A stretch of 64,000 bases of DNA from Symbiodinium natans (GCA_905221605.1 CAJNDS010000228.1:58501-122500); one strand, 5' to 3'. Shown: positions 1 to 14,900, numbered from the stretch's first letter. Program-made: numbers and translations. The notes: generated by a model from the sequence alone, not told the origin.

Positions 1-725
1 CTCCTTGGCGCCCTGCGGCGGTAATCTTTGAAAGAACCCAGTCATCAGCACGCAAGGGGCAGACGATACTCTGCCGGGCCGCGGTCCGGCAGACGGCTTC
101 TCAGACGTAGACGCGACACATGCTTCAGGCCAACCGAACTTACTGGGTATAAGGAGGGACCCCTAGAAGGGGCGTTTTAATCTTATTCCCCTATATAACC
201 CCTATAGTTTCCTTAGATAGTCCCTGTGTACCGAAGTAGCCCCTAAACAACCCCGGTCCCTTATAAGGGTCCTTGAGTCCCCTGTTGACACATGCTGCCA
301 TGCCAACCTAACACTTGCAAGGGATCTTGGGGCTTATTTGGAGGTTCATGGGTACTTAAAACCCTAATTATAAGTCTACTCATAGCCTATTTAGAGGACT
401 TAGGGGACGTATAAGTGCAGTTGAAATTGGGGTTACAAGTACCCTGAACATCCTGGTAGGGTTTAGAGGTTCGGGGAGTTCAGCTGAGAGCTTAGTTTCA
501 GTTGGACATACACCGACAGTCACGAACACCGAACAACAACAAAAGCCCCTCAGCAACGACCTCAAGATACCCTGTTGACGCTGGCACCCCAAATCCACAA
601 TTCCCAAAACCCAAAACCCAAAACCCAAAACCCAAAACCCAAAACCCAAAACCCAAAACCCAAAACCCAAAACCCAAAACCCTAAACCCTAACCCTAAAC
701 CCTAAACCCTAAACCCCAAATACAC
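1..725. other. Left edge, non-coding or unresolved
   Basis: Bases 1-140 are GC-rich and could hold an exon edge. Bases 148-266 and 341-452 are copies of two hairpin element families. Bases 600-715 are a (CCCAAAA)n then CCCTAAA tract. Confidence 0.5.
600..713 (+). repeat. CCCAAAA / CCCTAAA array
   Basis: About eleven copies of the variant CCCAAAA pass into CCCTAAA. A homogeneous variant block shows local amplification rather than random decay. Confidence 0.9.
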
Positions 726-790
726 CCGGCATTCTACAGTCCTCCAAGGCATCCTCGCCATGGATGCAGATGGTACGAAACCGCGAGAAC
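726..790 (-). CDS. Exon, unknown
   Basis: Reads FRTICIHGEDALEDCRMP between ATGGCAG and GTGTATT. Confidence 0.65.
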
Positions 791-3700
791 CTGCCATGCC
801 ATCAGGGTTCAGGGTTTAGGGTTTAGGGTTTAGGATTTAGGGTTTAGGGCCACCCAGCCAAAACAAGCGCCGGAAGCTGCATGCAACGGTTGATCTTAAC
901 TATGGGTTTTTAGGGGGAGGGGGGAGTCTTTGCTGAAGATGATAGTCCTATACAGCTCAGAGTACTTAAACCAGTTTAAAACTTAAGCTGTGCATGTCTG
1001 CACTGCCCGAACCCTAAACCCTAAACCCTAGACCCTAAACCCCTCAACCCTAAACCCGAAGCCAACTTCGCCGGAGACACAGCAGCGGATGCACCTGCCT
1101 CAGCGCGCCGTTCGCAACCCCCCCTGGTCTCTAAGTGTAGCTTCCTTGTCCCTTCTATATGGTCCCCTTCTTCCAAGGGTTCAAGTATGGGCCCGTGGGC
1201 CTTATAGAGTATATAGGAGGTATATAAGAGTTCCCCAGATGAGGGCCGGGAAGGGCTTCGGGTTCAGGGTTCAGGGTTTAGGGTTCAGGGTTCAGGGTCT
1301 AGGGTTTAGAGTTTAGGTTTAGGGTTTAGGGTTTAGGGTTTAGGGTTTAGGGTTTAGGGTTTAGGGTTTAGGGGAAGGGGCCATGTAAGAAGATAGTCCA
1401 GGTCTTGGGTCGTGGAAGGTCGACTATGCCTCGCACGGGGCTTGCTTGGGTACTCTTTGAGTCCATGTGTGTCCCACTTGCGTTGGGGTTAGGGTTTAGG
1501 GTTTAGGGTTTAGGGTTTCGGGTTTAGGGTTTAGGGTTTAGGGTTTAGGGTTTAGGGTTTAGGGATAAGGGTTTAGGGGTTAGGGGTTAGGGTTTAGGGG
1601 TTAGGGCTTGGGGTTTAGAGTTTAAGGTAATTGAGCATTCTGGAGGGCAGGCGTGGACACGGGACATGCTGGGCCGCAGGCTGAAGCGCGGCCTCCAGCA
1701 CTTTCAGCATTCCGCCGGCCACCATCACAGACACATGCCTTGCGGTTTGGCCGGTTTGGGGTTTGGGGTTTGGGGCTTGGGGCTTGGGGTTTGGGGTTTA
1801 CGGTTTAGGGTTGAGGGTTTGAGGTTTAGGGTTGAGGGTTTAAGGTGTAGGTTTAGGGTTGATGGCTTCAGGATTGAGTCATTGAGGTGGGCTTCAGGAG
1901 GGCCCTATAGTAACGGCAAGATCGTTCAAACGAACGTTGATCCGAATCCGGCAGGGCGGATTTTAGGCTTGCAAGGTCTATAGACGAGATGACCTGTGAA
2001 ACCCAGGCTTGCAACTCCGCAAGCCCAGCAACCCTTAGACCCTATGCCTAAATAATCTGAGCCCTAGGACTTAAACAGCTTCCCCCTCAAAAAACACACC
2101 CAGCCCTGAGACCCTGAGCCCTAAGCCCTAAACCCTAGAACCCTAGAACCCTAGAACCCTCGAACCCTAGAACCCTAAACCCCAAGCCCTAAACCCCAAA
2201 CCCAAAACCCTAAACCCCAAACCTCAGTCAACCTTAACACCAAAAACCAAAAACAAAACGCACCCAGCCGCCTCGCCGGGCTGCCGCGCACCACGCGGTC
2301 CCAAGTCTCCTCTGGAGACTGGCACAGCGCCTGTGCACGCAGGGTTTAGGGCTACTAGGGTTTGGCGTCTAGGGCTACTAAGGTTTAGGGTTCAGGGTTC
2401 AGGGTTTATTTCGGGCTTGGGGCCCCTCCAAGACTCAAAGACGACCCAAGGATCCTGCTGATCCGGCCCTAAACCCTAAACCCTAAACCCTAAACCCTAA
2501 ACCCTAAACCCTAAACCCTAAACCCTAAACCCTAAACCCTAAACCCTAAACCCTAAACCCTCAACTTACTTCTCCAGTAACCAAGGGGAAACAAGGTCAA
2601 GCTTTACTATTCCTACTACATAGGGAAGCCCAAAAGTTTAAAGGTCAAGTGTAGGCTAAGTAGGGCAATTTCACAGCATCCCCAGGTGTGTCGCTTGCAT
2701 CCCCAGGTGTGTGGCTTGTATATACTTTTTTCGGTATAAGTAGCTAGAATAGGAACCCAGAACCAAAAAATAGTAAAGTACTCCAAAACCCTGTATTACA
2801 GGGCTCAGGTAGGGCTTAGGAGAGCTTGCCTGGTGGCTGAAGAAAGCGCTGGCGTATCCATTCGCCTGCGCTGCAGGTCTGGGCCGTGGACGCTACTTGG
2901 AGGTTCAGGGTACTTATAACTCCAATTCTACCTGGACTTATCAGCCCCCGAAGTCCCCTAAATAGGTTACTAAAATAGGTAGACGTATAGTTGTGGTTAG
3001 AAGTACCCATGAACCTCCAAGTCTTGAACGAGACCAGTTGGGATGTTCCCCCTGATACTTTGGGTTTCGGGCCTAGGGTTTAGGTCTAGGGGGATTCTAG
3101 CAAGTCCCTAATTTGTAAGGACTGTTAGTATAGGGGGGAACATCCCAAGAGCCCAGAGCCACGAGAGCTGTGCGGGGGTCGTGGAAAAATTGAGGATCTC
3201 TAGGCTTCCGCGGTCTCTAAGATACGAACCCCATGAAAGTCATCAGCACATACCCTGAAACCGAATGTAGGGACCTGGGGGGGGGGCCTTGCTGTAGTAT
3301 ACAAACATAGGGCCACAGTACAAATACGATTCGCAGTTCAAACCCTAAACCCTAAACCCTAAACCCTAAACCCTAAACCCTAAACCCTAAACCCTAAGCC
3401 CTTCAAAACATGTGGCGCTTGGTCGCCTCGGCCCACCGCAGCAGGGGCTCCACGAAGCCCAGCTTATCTGTGGCCGCGTCAAGGGGGGCTCCGGGGCTTC
3501 CGTAGGGTTTCAAGGGCTTGTAGGGGTTATAGGGTTATAGGGTTATAGGGTTTAGGGTTATAGGGTTCTAGGATTTAGGGTTTAGGGTTATAGGGTTATA
3601 GGGTTTTAGGGTTATAGGGTTATAGGGTTCTAGGGTTCTAGGGTTTCGGGTTTCGGGTTTAGGTTAAAGTTCAGGGGCTTCAGGGCATGGAGCTGCTGCC

Positions 3701-6700
3701 CACCGACCCCTCGAACAGATTCAATCTCCACCAACACATGGCAGTGAAACGCGTAAACCCCATGCGACCTTGTGTTCAGGCTTTAGGGTGTGGGGTTTAG
3801 GGTTTGGGGTTTAGGGTTTCGGGTAGAAGTCCTTGATTTGATCTGATCGTAGAGCCTAGACTACAAGATGCATGCGGTGAAGCAAAATGGGGGTTTCCGA
3901 AATTAGGGGTCCCTCATTCTGGTCCCTATTGCAAGGGAATCCGCCTATTTGGCCCTTATTTTCGTAAACCCCCAAATCAGTGTCCAGCGAGAGACCAATA
4001 CTCTTCATCATGTACAGTTTAAGGCACATAGTCCTCAAACAGAACAGTTCTAAACACTCTAAGCCCTAAACTGTACAACCCCCAAACCCTAATAAATCCT
4101 AAACCCCAAACCCTACACCCTAAACCCCAAATCCTAAATCCTAAACCCTAAACCCTAAACCCTAAACCCTAAACCCTAAATGAAGAAACCTCTTGTGCTC
4201 CCTGGGTGCTCTGAGCCCTGAGCCCAGCTCGGCGTCCCAGGAGGAGGCCTCCCCTGGCCGCTCTCTCTCTCTTGAGGGGATCAGGGTTTAGGGTTGAGGG
4301 TATTAGGGTTTAGCGTAGTAGGGTTTAGGCTTCGGGTTGTTTTTTTTGTTTACAGGGGGGCGGGGTTTAGGGTTTGGGGTTTAGGGCTTAGGGTTGAGGG
4401 TTTAGGGTATTAGGGTTTAGGCTTCGGCTTGTTTTGTATTTTTACAGGGGGCGGAGTTTGGGGTTTAGGGTTTAGGGTTTAGGGTTTAGGGTTTAGGGCT
4501 ACTAGGGTTTCAGGAGTTTAGGGTTTAGGGCTCCTGAGTCTCGGCGACGGAGGTGCGTGGGCTTCGGCTTTTTTGAAGGGGGCGGGGTTTAGGGTTTAGG
4601 GTTTAATTAGGGTTTAGGGTTTCCCGCCAAGGTGCAACCAGACACTGCATGCAGCAACTGTGAGATCTATAGTTGATGAGTTGTGCTGCCCATGGTCGAG
4701 TTGTCACCGCAACCCCTCAAAACCTAAACCCTAAACCCTAAACCCTAAACCCTAAACCCTAAACCCTAAACCCTAAACCCTAAACTCTCGACTGAAGAAC
4801 TACTCGGGAAGCCCCCGATCCTGCAAGAAGAGGCGCAGCTTCAGAGCCAGACACATCTGAGAAATATTCAACGTACCCCTTGGGCATACTCCGGGGGTGT
4901 GGTAAAATCTTTGGGCTCTCCTTCTGTAGGTTAAGGGGTATGGGTTTGGGGTATGTATGTTGAAAAAAGTCCCAGGCCTTCCTAGCCTTAAACCCGACAC
5001 CCCAGACTCGCGCGCCTTGTCCAGGTAAGACGATGAGCAACCTGGGAAGCAAAAGGGGTTTAGGTTTAGGGTTTAGGGTTTAGGGTTTAGGGTTTAGGGT
5101 TTAGGGTTTAGGGTTTAGGGTTTAGGGGCTTCTTGGGGATACCAGGGTGCTCGGGCTAAGGGTCCAACAACTTAAGCAATCTGTCCGATTGTAAACCTCG
5201 ATCTCTGCCACCCATACCCTCAAGCCCCGACCCCTACACCCTAAAACCCTAAACCCCTTAAGCCCTAACCCGAAAACGCCAGGGAATTGGTCAGGATTCA
5301 AGGTACCCGAACCTCCAACATCCATTCTCATCCGGAAGACATCGCGCAGAACCCTAAACTCTAAGCGCAAACTCCCCAAAACCCTAAAACTCTGAAACCC
5401 TAAATCCTTAAGCCCTACCTTGAACCCCCCAAAGCCTGGCAGAGTTCTTGTTGAAGTCACTACTGACAACCGCCACGGGGACCTCGGCACCTGGTCAGGT
5501 CATCTCTTCAAGTTTATATTCGTGTTGCATACTGATACTATTGTTATTGGTAGAATAATTATTCTTCCTTTGTTGTTGTTACTTGTTCCCATTATAAATT
5601 ACTGTATTTGTTTCTGTGGTGGGACGGGGTCCTTTGATTGGAACGGGCCCGTTTAGATTCAGGTAAGTACAAAGCGCCCCGATCCTCAAACTTAACCCCC
5701 CCCCCAACCAAAAAAACAAGAAAGAGACAAAGCATATGCTAGAGACCTGATCACCGCCAAGCTCTGGAGCATTGGGCTTTGGGGGCCCTCCCTCCCTAAA
5801 CCCGAAGGGTTTGGGCTTTAGGGTTGAGGATTTAGGGATACGAACTCTTCAAGCCCTAAACCCTTGGGTGTTGAATATAAGGGCCATATCAGGAGTATAT
5901 TGAGGGGAACCTTTAAAGGTACAACCTTAGGGGTACGAGTCTGAATCCCTTGAGACACTCCCCCCAATGCCGATTTCCTAAGACCCGTCAACTTTTTCCC
6001 TGAAAACCAAACCGACCATCCAGAGCAACCCCCGTCTGTACCAAGCCAACTCTCCAGAGTAACCCCCGTTTGTGTGCCAGGATGCCCCTCGAAACCCTCT
6101 GAAAAAGATTCCTGAATCTGATCCTCTTGAACCCGCAAGGGGGAAGTACAATAAAAGTATCCCAAACGCCCACCTAGTACGTAGTGTGTGTGTGTGTGCG
6201 TCTACCGGGTGGGAGTGGGTGCGGGGGGATAGCCTGGCGGCGCCAGCGTGAGGCCGTAGTCGACCAGCCCAGGCATGGTCTGCACCTCATCGCCGAGAGC
6301 AACCGACGTGAGGGACGCTGTACATTGCAAAGCTGCTCTTGATGTGCGGGTCTCTCTGTATCTTGCTTTTAATAGGTGCCATACAGAGACCCTATAAAGC
6401 CCACGATAAGCACCCTGTACACCTACAAAAGGCACGATTTTCACTAAACCCTACAGCAAAAGTCTGTAGGTTATAAACCTCACCACAGACCAAACAAGAC
6501 AAACCATGAACCCGGCTATGCGAAACCCTATCGCTCACCTATCCCTATTATGAGCCCAAATCTCAACCCTTAACCTTAAATTATTAAACCCTAAACCCTA
6601 AACCCTTTGCTCACCTTCTCAGGCACAGTGGGCGCGTCTAGCCGCAGAATGGGCTTCACGACCTGCAGCAGTCTAGGGCTTCGGGGTCTAGAGTTCTAGG

Positions 6701-8863
6701 GATTGGGATAAGTTTAGGTCTTTGGGCTTAGGTGGGAGTTTAGGGTTTAGGGTTTAGGGTTTAGGGTATGTGTAGGGCTTTATGCAGGGATCTTGGGTTT
6801 TGGGGCACCGGGCCCCGAGGAGGGTCGAGCCGTGCCAGATTCCAAACCGCCCTAAATGGGTAGCGAACTACAGGGACCCTTTTGGCGGTTAAACACGTCG
6901 CAAGAGAATGCCCTTTGCAGATGCAACACCCTGCCGAATGATGTGGCAAGCGTAGTATTTTCCAGACATACCACGATTTACTGCGCAGTCTGATCGCTGC
7001 ATCCTAACGTTTTGTTTCTGACGGTGCGAGGCATCACCGCCTCGTCGTGATCATGGGCGAGGTCTTCTTTGCAGAGGGAACGCCACTGCCGAATGATGTG
7101 GAAGGCGTGTTCTATCAGAGCACTATTGAGCTGCCCTGTTTGCAGATGCCTTGCTTTTGACCGATGGACGGCCATGATTTGGTTGAGGAGGCAGGTTGCG
7201 GGGGGGGATTGGGCGGGGCGGGGGGGGGGGGGGGGGGGGGGCAGGGTTTCAGGGCCGGGGGGGGAGCAGGGGGGAGTATCGGACCTAAACCTGAAACAAA
7301 CACGATCTCCCCTGGGTTGGTCTTGCTTCGCCCTCTAAAACATATGGTACGGCACAGGGATCAAGGCTTTGGCGCGACAATAAAAACAAGTTCCTACCCA
7401 GTCCCCCTAAACCCTAAACCCTAAACCCGAAACTCTTCTTGCCTGTCGTCTCTGCACCTCCTCCAAATCCTGACGGGCGTCAGTGCTTTGGGTTCACGGT
7501 TTTGGCTACCTGAAACCCAAAAACCCTAGCAAAAAAAATCCTTGGGTGGGTTTAGAAGGCGTGTTCCAGCGCCAAAAGCTTAAGGGCTTTTGAGGGTTCA
7601 AGGGTTTGGTTCAGCGTTGAGGGTTTACGGTTTAGGGTTTAGGGTTTCGGGTTTAAGGTTTCGAAAGGGTTCAGGAAACGACTCTCTTTCAGTTGCTTCT
7701 GGGGCTCGGAAGGAGCAGGGAAAGAAATGCCCTCACTAGAACACTGTCAAGTTACTTTCTAAGGGAACCCAGAACCCCAGGGCAAAGAGCACCACCGGGC
7801 CAGCAAGGAACCGAAAGAAACCATTAAGAAATCCTAGAGGGTTTAGGGTTTAGGGTTTAGGGTTTAGGGTTTAGGGTTTAGGGTTTAGGGTTTAGGGTTT
7901 AGGGTTTAGGGTTTAGGGTTTAGGGTTTAGGGTTTAGGGTTTAGGGTTTAGGGTTTGCCAAAAAAAACAAAAGCTCTTCAGCGCAAGGCTGCAAACCCCT
8001 AGCGCCCTGGAATTCCCTGAAGCCCGTTTCCGCAACAACGAAAACGGCTAAAACCCTCAACCCTCAACCCTCAACCCGAAAAAACCGATTGAAGCCTAAC
8101 ATAAATTAAACCCTAAGCCTAAACCCTAAACCCTAAACTCTGAACCCTGAGACGCTGAGCCCGGGGCAGTGCCCGTCGCGGTGCCGCAGATTCCAGCGAG
8201 GCACCTCCCACAAACTGGCGGGTGCTGTAGGGATTCTGCAAGTTGAAGGGGGATAGGGTTAAAGGTTACGGGTTAAGGGTTAAGGGTTTAGGGTTTGTAG
8301 CCAGGGTGTAGGGAAAATTTGAGGGATGGGGGGGGGGTTTTCGGTTTTGGAGTTTTCGGGTACAAGGGGCTCCGGCCGTTGGGGCTTTGAGAGGGGTTTT
8401 AAGGGTTTAAGATGCCCTAAAACGGCTGAGGGTCGAGGGTTTAGGGGTTGGGAAACCCAAACCCGAACCTAAACCCGAGGTGTCCCCATAGAAGCTAGCC
8501 CTGCAAACTCAAGTTTGTCGAATGATCGGGAAAGAAAGGGGTGTCCGGATGGGCCCTATACTGCCCCCGCTAGGTTCCCCCCTTAAATAGCCATAAACAG
8601 GCCCAACCCTCCCGAAACAGCCGTAATTATGGCGTGAACCTAGGGGGGGGGGGGGAGGATAGAGGGGGGTAGTAGGTGAAGGATCAAAAAAAAATAATAA
8701 TCAAAAAAAAAATAACCCCAAATCAAAATAAAAAATCCATCAAAAAAAAAATAACCCATTTTCCTCTTGGAATACAGCGGGGGTGGGGGGGGGGGGGGGG
8801 GGGTTGGGGGGGGGTTGGGGGGGGGGGGGGTTGCGGGGGGGGGGGGTTGGGGGGGGGGGGGGT

Positions 8864-8896
<33 letters not shown>

Positions 8897-8901
8897 GGGG
8901 T

Positions 8902-8945
<44 letters not shown>

Positions 8946-11900
8946 GGGGAGGGGGGTTGGGCGTAGCCCCCCCCCCCATTTGCAAACACAATGCTCGCAC
9001 GATGGGTAGTAGTGGGTGGTGGTTAGGAAAACCTCTATTTCTTCATATTCCCACAAGAAAACCTCTATTTTCTTCACGTTTTCATAGGAAACCTCTATCA
9101 TCTCTATGTTTCCATCGGAAAACCTCTATTTGCATGTATTTTAAGAAAAACTTAAACTTTTTAGTATCCCAATGGCTTCAACAAGATTCATAAAGCACGC
9201 TTTGCAGTGGCACAGCTTGATAAAAACGCGGCGGGGTTGGGGTTGGCGCAGCCCCCCCCCCCCCCCACACCCCCCCACTTGGCTTTGCAGCACGCTTTGC
9301 ACAGCTTAAAAAAAACAGCGGGGGGGTTGGGGGGGGCGCAGCCCCCCCCATTTGCAAACAATGTTCGCACGATGCGTAGAAGTGGTGGTAGTGGTTGGAA
9401 AACCTTCTAGTTTCTCGATCTTTCAATGGGAAAACCTCTATTTCTTCATACTCCCACAAGAAAACGTCTACTGTCTTCACGTTTTCATGAGAAATCCTCT
9501 ATTATCTCTATGTTTCCATCGGAAAAACTCTACTTCTACATGTTTTAAGCAAAAAACTTCCTTTTCTTTGCATTCCAATGGCTTCAAAGAACAATACATA
9601 ACACATACTACATTCCAATGGCTTCAAAGAACAATATATAATACATACTACATAATATATAAATATACTATATAATGAATAATTAATAATAAATTAATTA
9701 ATAATAAATAATATTATATATTTTATATATTGTACATTATGTATACAGTATATATTATACAATATATACTTTATATTATGCATTATATGCAGTATATAAT
9801 ATGCAATATACAATATCTGATATGCAATATATGACATATAATATACCATATGCGATATATGTATATATATATATATATTTGTATATATATTTAATTTAGA
9901 TTTTTTTTTTATTTATTCATGTTTATATTTACTTATTTATATACATACACATATCATATAATGTACGACAATATGAAAAAACAAATATAAATATAAATGA
10001 TATATATATATATATATATATACATGTATATATATATAAGTATAAGTGTGTATATATAATATATATATATAGTATAACAGATAATATATAATATACATAA
10101 TATATAATATAAAATCTATAATATACAATATGTAATATGTAATATGTATCATATAATAAATTATAGAATATATAATATGTAATATATAATATATAATACA
10201 ATTTACATAGTACATACAACATAATAAATATATGATACATAATACAGAATACATAATATAAAACCTCTAATATATAATTCATAATACATAGTACATAAAA
10301 CATAAACATAATCTAGAATTCATAATACAGAATTAATACATAATACATAATGCATAATACATAATACATAATACAGAATACGTAATACATAATACATAAT
10401 ACATAATACATAATACATAATACATAATATATAATATATAATATATAATATATAATATATAATATATAATGTATAATGTATAATGTATAGTATATAATAG
10501 GTAATGTGTAATGTAATGTGTATTATGTAATATGTATATATATATATATATATATGCACATACATACATACATATATATATACACACACGTTGACCTTCA
10601 CTATCGTGTGTATATAATATATATTTATATTTATTGATTTTTACTTATTTGTCTAATTTAATTATTTATTTATACGCATAGGACCCGCAGGACCAGGCGG
10701 ACAGACAAGCAGACCAGAGGACCAGAGGACCAGGGGACCACAAGACCAGGGGACCACGGGACCAGAGGACCACGGGACCAGAGGACCACGGGACCAGAGG
10801 ACCACGGGACCAGAGGACCACGGGACCAGAGGACCACGGGACCAGAGGACCACGGGACCAGAGGACCACGCAGGTGGGCCGGATGGCTTATTTTTTTGTT
10901 GGTGCCTATTATTTTTTTTATTGATCCCTATTATTTTTCTTTTTGATGCTTATTATTTTTTTTTGATGCCTATGCCCATGAACTTGTAGTCCGGGAACAT
11001 GACGATCCCCGATGCAGGTGTCTCTGCTTTCGGTATATTCTTCTGGGTCAAGAGGAGCAACCCTAAACCCTAACGGCGAAGCATGCGGAGGCCACCCCTC
11101 TGATCTAAGCCCTTAAGCTGAGGTTGGGGAGGTTCCTGTAGGGTCCGAACTCAACCGAAAAAACCCAAACCCTAAACCCGAACCCGAAACCCTAACCCTG
11201 AACCCTTCACGTAGGCGCCCCTAAACCATGCATACTAGAAGGCCAGGCCTGAACTTCGAACACCCCCCAAACAACCCCAAATCGGCTCGAAATCTTACAT
11301 GGTCCCTTGACTGGGGAACCCTCAAATGCCCCTGATGTACCCCTTAAAAACCCAAGGGCCCATAATTCAGAACCATGTAAAGAAGGTAAGGGACCAGATG
11401 ATTCTCTTAGACCCCTTAAGCATCCTAAACCCTAGACCCTGGACGCTAAATACCCTAAACCCTAAACCCTAAACCCTAAACCTTAAACCTTAAACCCTAA
11501 ACCCCGAACGCTAAACAATCCCAACCCTTAAACAGGGTATGAAGGGACCATGCAACACAAGGCCCTGTGAGTCCCCAAGTCCCCCTCAAAAAAGACCCTG
11601 AGTCCCCTCTAGGCCCTGAAGCCCTGAACCCCAAACCTCAAGTTTAGGGTTTAGGGTTTAGGGTTTGGGGTTTAGGGTTTAGGGTTTAGGATTAGGGTTT
11701 AGGGTTTAGGGCTAGGGTGGAAAACTAAAACCCCAAAAGCCCTGAAGCAATCAACCCGCGAGGCCCTCTTCTTCGCCTCAGCATCCTCGGGAGGAAGGCG
11801 CTGCCTCACAGAAGGGGCTTTCGGGGCTTCATATAGGGTTTAGGGTTTAGGGTTTAGGGTTTAGGGTTTAGGGTTTGGAGTTTCAAGAGCTTGGATTTCC

Positions 11901-14900
11901 GGGCGTTTTAGGGCTTAGGGTCTTGGGGTGTTTAGGGCGTTTTGCGGGCTCAGGGTTTTCGGGCTTCGGGTTTGGGGGCTCAGGGTTCTAGGGCTTAGAG
12001 CTCTTAAAGCTGGGTTCGAGGGTCTTGGGGTGTCCGGGACCAACCCTAAACCCTAAACCCTAGAGACTTTGAATGAGGGAGGACGTCTACGTAGAGCTGA
12101 AGACAGGGCTCCTTGGGACCTCGAAGCAGAAACCCCCAAACCCTACAAACACCCCGAAACCTATGCACCTAGATTTCTGAGAATCTCCCTATAAACCCTT
12201 ATATAATTGATTAGATCCCTTCAACTCCCCAAATACCGCCAAATGCCCTCAATTACCCCAAATACACCGAAAAAGCAACATCAACATACCCCGAACCAAC
12301 CTTCCCCCCCCCCCCCCCCCCCAAATGTCCCCAATTACCCCAAATACTCCGAAGAAAATCCTCAAACAGACCCCAAACCTACCAAAAAACCCAGCGTGCC
12401 CAGAGTACACCTGGTACACCCAACATGCCCCACCCTAAACCCTAAACCCTAAACCCTAAACCCTAAACCCTAAACCCTAAACCCTAAACCCTAAACCCTA
12501 AACCCTAAACCCTAAACCCTAAACCCTAAACCCTTGGCCACTGAGCACGTCCAGCTTTCCCTCTGAGGCGTCGGCACAGGGCAGCGACGCCCAGGCGGGC
12601 GGGGAGAAGCGGTAGAGACACCAGGATCTAACACCTCAACCCCCTAAACCCTAAACCCTAAACCCTAAACCCTAAACACCGAGCCCTGAAAAGCCCTGAA
12701 GGCCCCTTAAAGCCCTTAACTTACGTCCGTGGCTTCGGAAGCCCACTGGCTCAAAGCCCGAGCTTAGCTTGGGGTTTAGGGTTTAGGGTTTAGGTCTTAG
12801 ATTTTAGGGTTTAGGGTTTAGGGTTTAAGGTTCAGGGTCTAGGGTTTAGTCTCACACAAAGACGAGACTGAGAAGCAGCTTTCTCTTTGTCTATGCAGGG
12901 CAAAGCCCTGGAAATCCTCAACCCTTAGACCCTGAACCCCATAAACCCCATAAACCCCGTAAACCCCACAAACCCTACGGGAACAATACCACCACCTTGC
13001 TCCGAACACCTCTGAGAGCCATCTGGCGGGAGCGCCGTGCGGGAAGCCGAGAGCACAACTTAGGGCTTGTAGGGTTGGGGGCTCGTCATTGGGTTTAGGG
13101 TTTAGGGTTTAGGGTTTAGGGTTTAGGGGTTAGGGCTCCAGCCTCTTGGCTCTGAGGAGGGGTGCTATGAGGGAATTACGAGTTCAGGGATCGGGGGCTC
13201 TTCTTTAAGCGGGCGTGTGGGAGTTTGCACCCTACACCCTAAACCTTCCTACTTCCTACTTCCTACTTCCTACTTCCTAAACCCTAAAGCTTGGGGTTGA
13301 AAAGTGTGTAGGGCCCAGCCTTGCCAGCCCTCTGAGCCCGGAACGGGTTAGGGGTTAGGGGTTCGGGGTTAGGGGTTTAGGGTTTAGGGTTTAGGGTTTA
13401 GGGTTTAGGGTTTAGGGTTTAGGGTTTAGGGTTTGGGGTTTAGCGTTTATCGTTTAGCGGTTGGGGTTTGGGGTTTAGGGTGTAGGGTTTAGGCTTGGGG
13501 TTGAGGGTTTAGGGTTTAGGGTTTATAGTTCTATAGGGCTTAGGGCTTAGGGTTTCGGGCTCAACTCCTGAAACCCGAAAGGACGGCGCTCCGCCTCTTG
13601 CCCGTGCCTCCCTCAGTCGTCTCTGGTCAGTGGGAGCCTTGCGCGAAGCATCCCTTTCAGGGATGCCGAGGCTGAAGCTGTGCCTTGAAAAGCCCCCTTG
13701 AGCATGAGCCTTGAAGGTTTAGGGTTCAGGGTGTAGGTTTCCCCTAAACCCTAGCCGTAAACCCCAAACCCCAAACCCTAAACCCTGTAGGGTTCGAGGT
13801 ACCCCTTTGCAACAAAGAATGGACGAACTGTACAGTCACCCCACAAGCACAGCCCAGCCACAGGAACACGCCCCCTTCCCTCACGTTCGTGAGGGGAGGG
13901 GTACTTGAGAACTGCCGCGGTGTGGGCCCTAAACGCCCCAAAAACCCAAAAACCCGAAACACCCGAAAAACCCAAACACTCTAAACCCTAAACCCTGTAC
14001 CCTACCCTACCCGGACGGGAGACCTATAACGCCAGGGAGTATAAACGCCCCAGCCCGAACCAAAGATCCCTTTCAGGGATGCCGAGGCTGAAGCTGTGCC
14101 TTGAAAAGCCCCCTTGAGCATGAGCCTTGAAGGTTTAGGGTTCAGGGTGTAGGGTTCCCCCAAACCCTACCCAAACCCCAAACCCTAAACCCTGTAGGGC
14201 TCGAGGTACCCCTTTGCAACTGCACAGTCACCCCACAAGCACAGCCCAGCCATAGGAACACGCCCCCTTCCCTCACGTTCGTGAGGGGAGGGGTACTTGA
14301 GAACTGGGGCGGTCTGGGCCCTAAACGCCCGAAAAACCCGAAAAAACCCTGCACCCTAACAACCCTACCCGCACGGGAGACCTATAACGCCAGGGATTAT
14401 GGACGCCCCAGCCCAAACCAAAGGCTTCTGAGCACTGCTTGCGCTCGGAGACGTGTCTCTCAAGGTATAGGGTTTGAGGGTGACTCTTACGGCTTCTGCT
14501 TGTGGGCAAAGTTTGTGGTTGGGTTTAGGGTTTAGACTTTAGGGTTTAGGGTTTGAGGGAGACTCTTACGGCTTTTGCTGAAGGGTTGAAGGATACTAAA
14601 GCTAGACCCGGGAGTAACCTAGGAATAAAAAAGGTACTGTACCCTTTTAGGGTTAAAGGGGATTATAAGGGAACCCCAACCTTAAAATCAGGAAAAAGGG
14701 CCTACTCCCGGTCCTAGCTAAAGCCAACATCACAAGGCCACACCTGCCTACGATTGCAAGGTCGTAGTCCCTAGCAACAGGTCTAGATTGTGGAGCTCGG
14801 GATCCATACTGTTTAGGGTTTAGGGTTTAGGGTGCAGGGTTTAGGGTTTAGGGTTTAGGGTTCACGGTTTAGGGTTATCGGGTTTAAAGTTTAGGGTTTA

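Noticed and set aside
5420-5656. Plus-strand ORF beginning NPPKPGRVLVEVTTDN
   Set aside because: Open on both strands over the first part, then AT-rich hydrophobic sequence; no splice fit or family match.
8640-9101. Long open frames coding poly-Pro or poly-Gly
   Set aside because: They are translations of G/C homopolymer runs, with no acceptable start context or conserved sequence.
9929-10601. Tyr/Ile-rich open frames on the minus strand
   Set aside because: They translate AT microsatellite; no protein-like composition.
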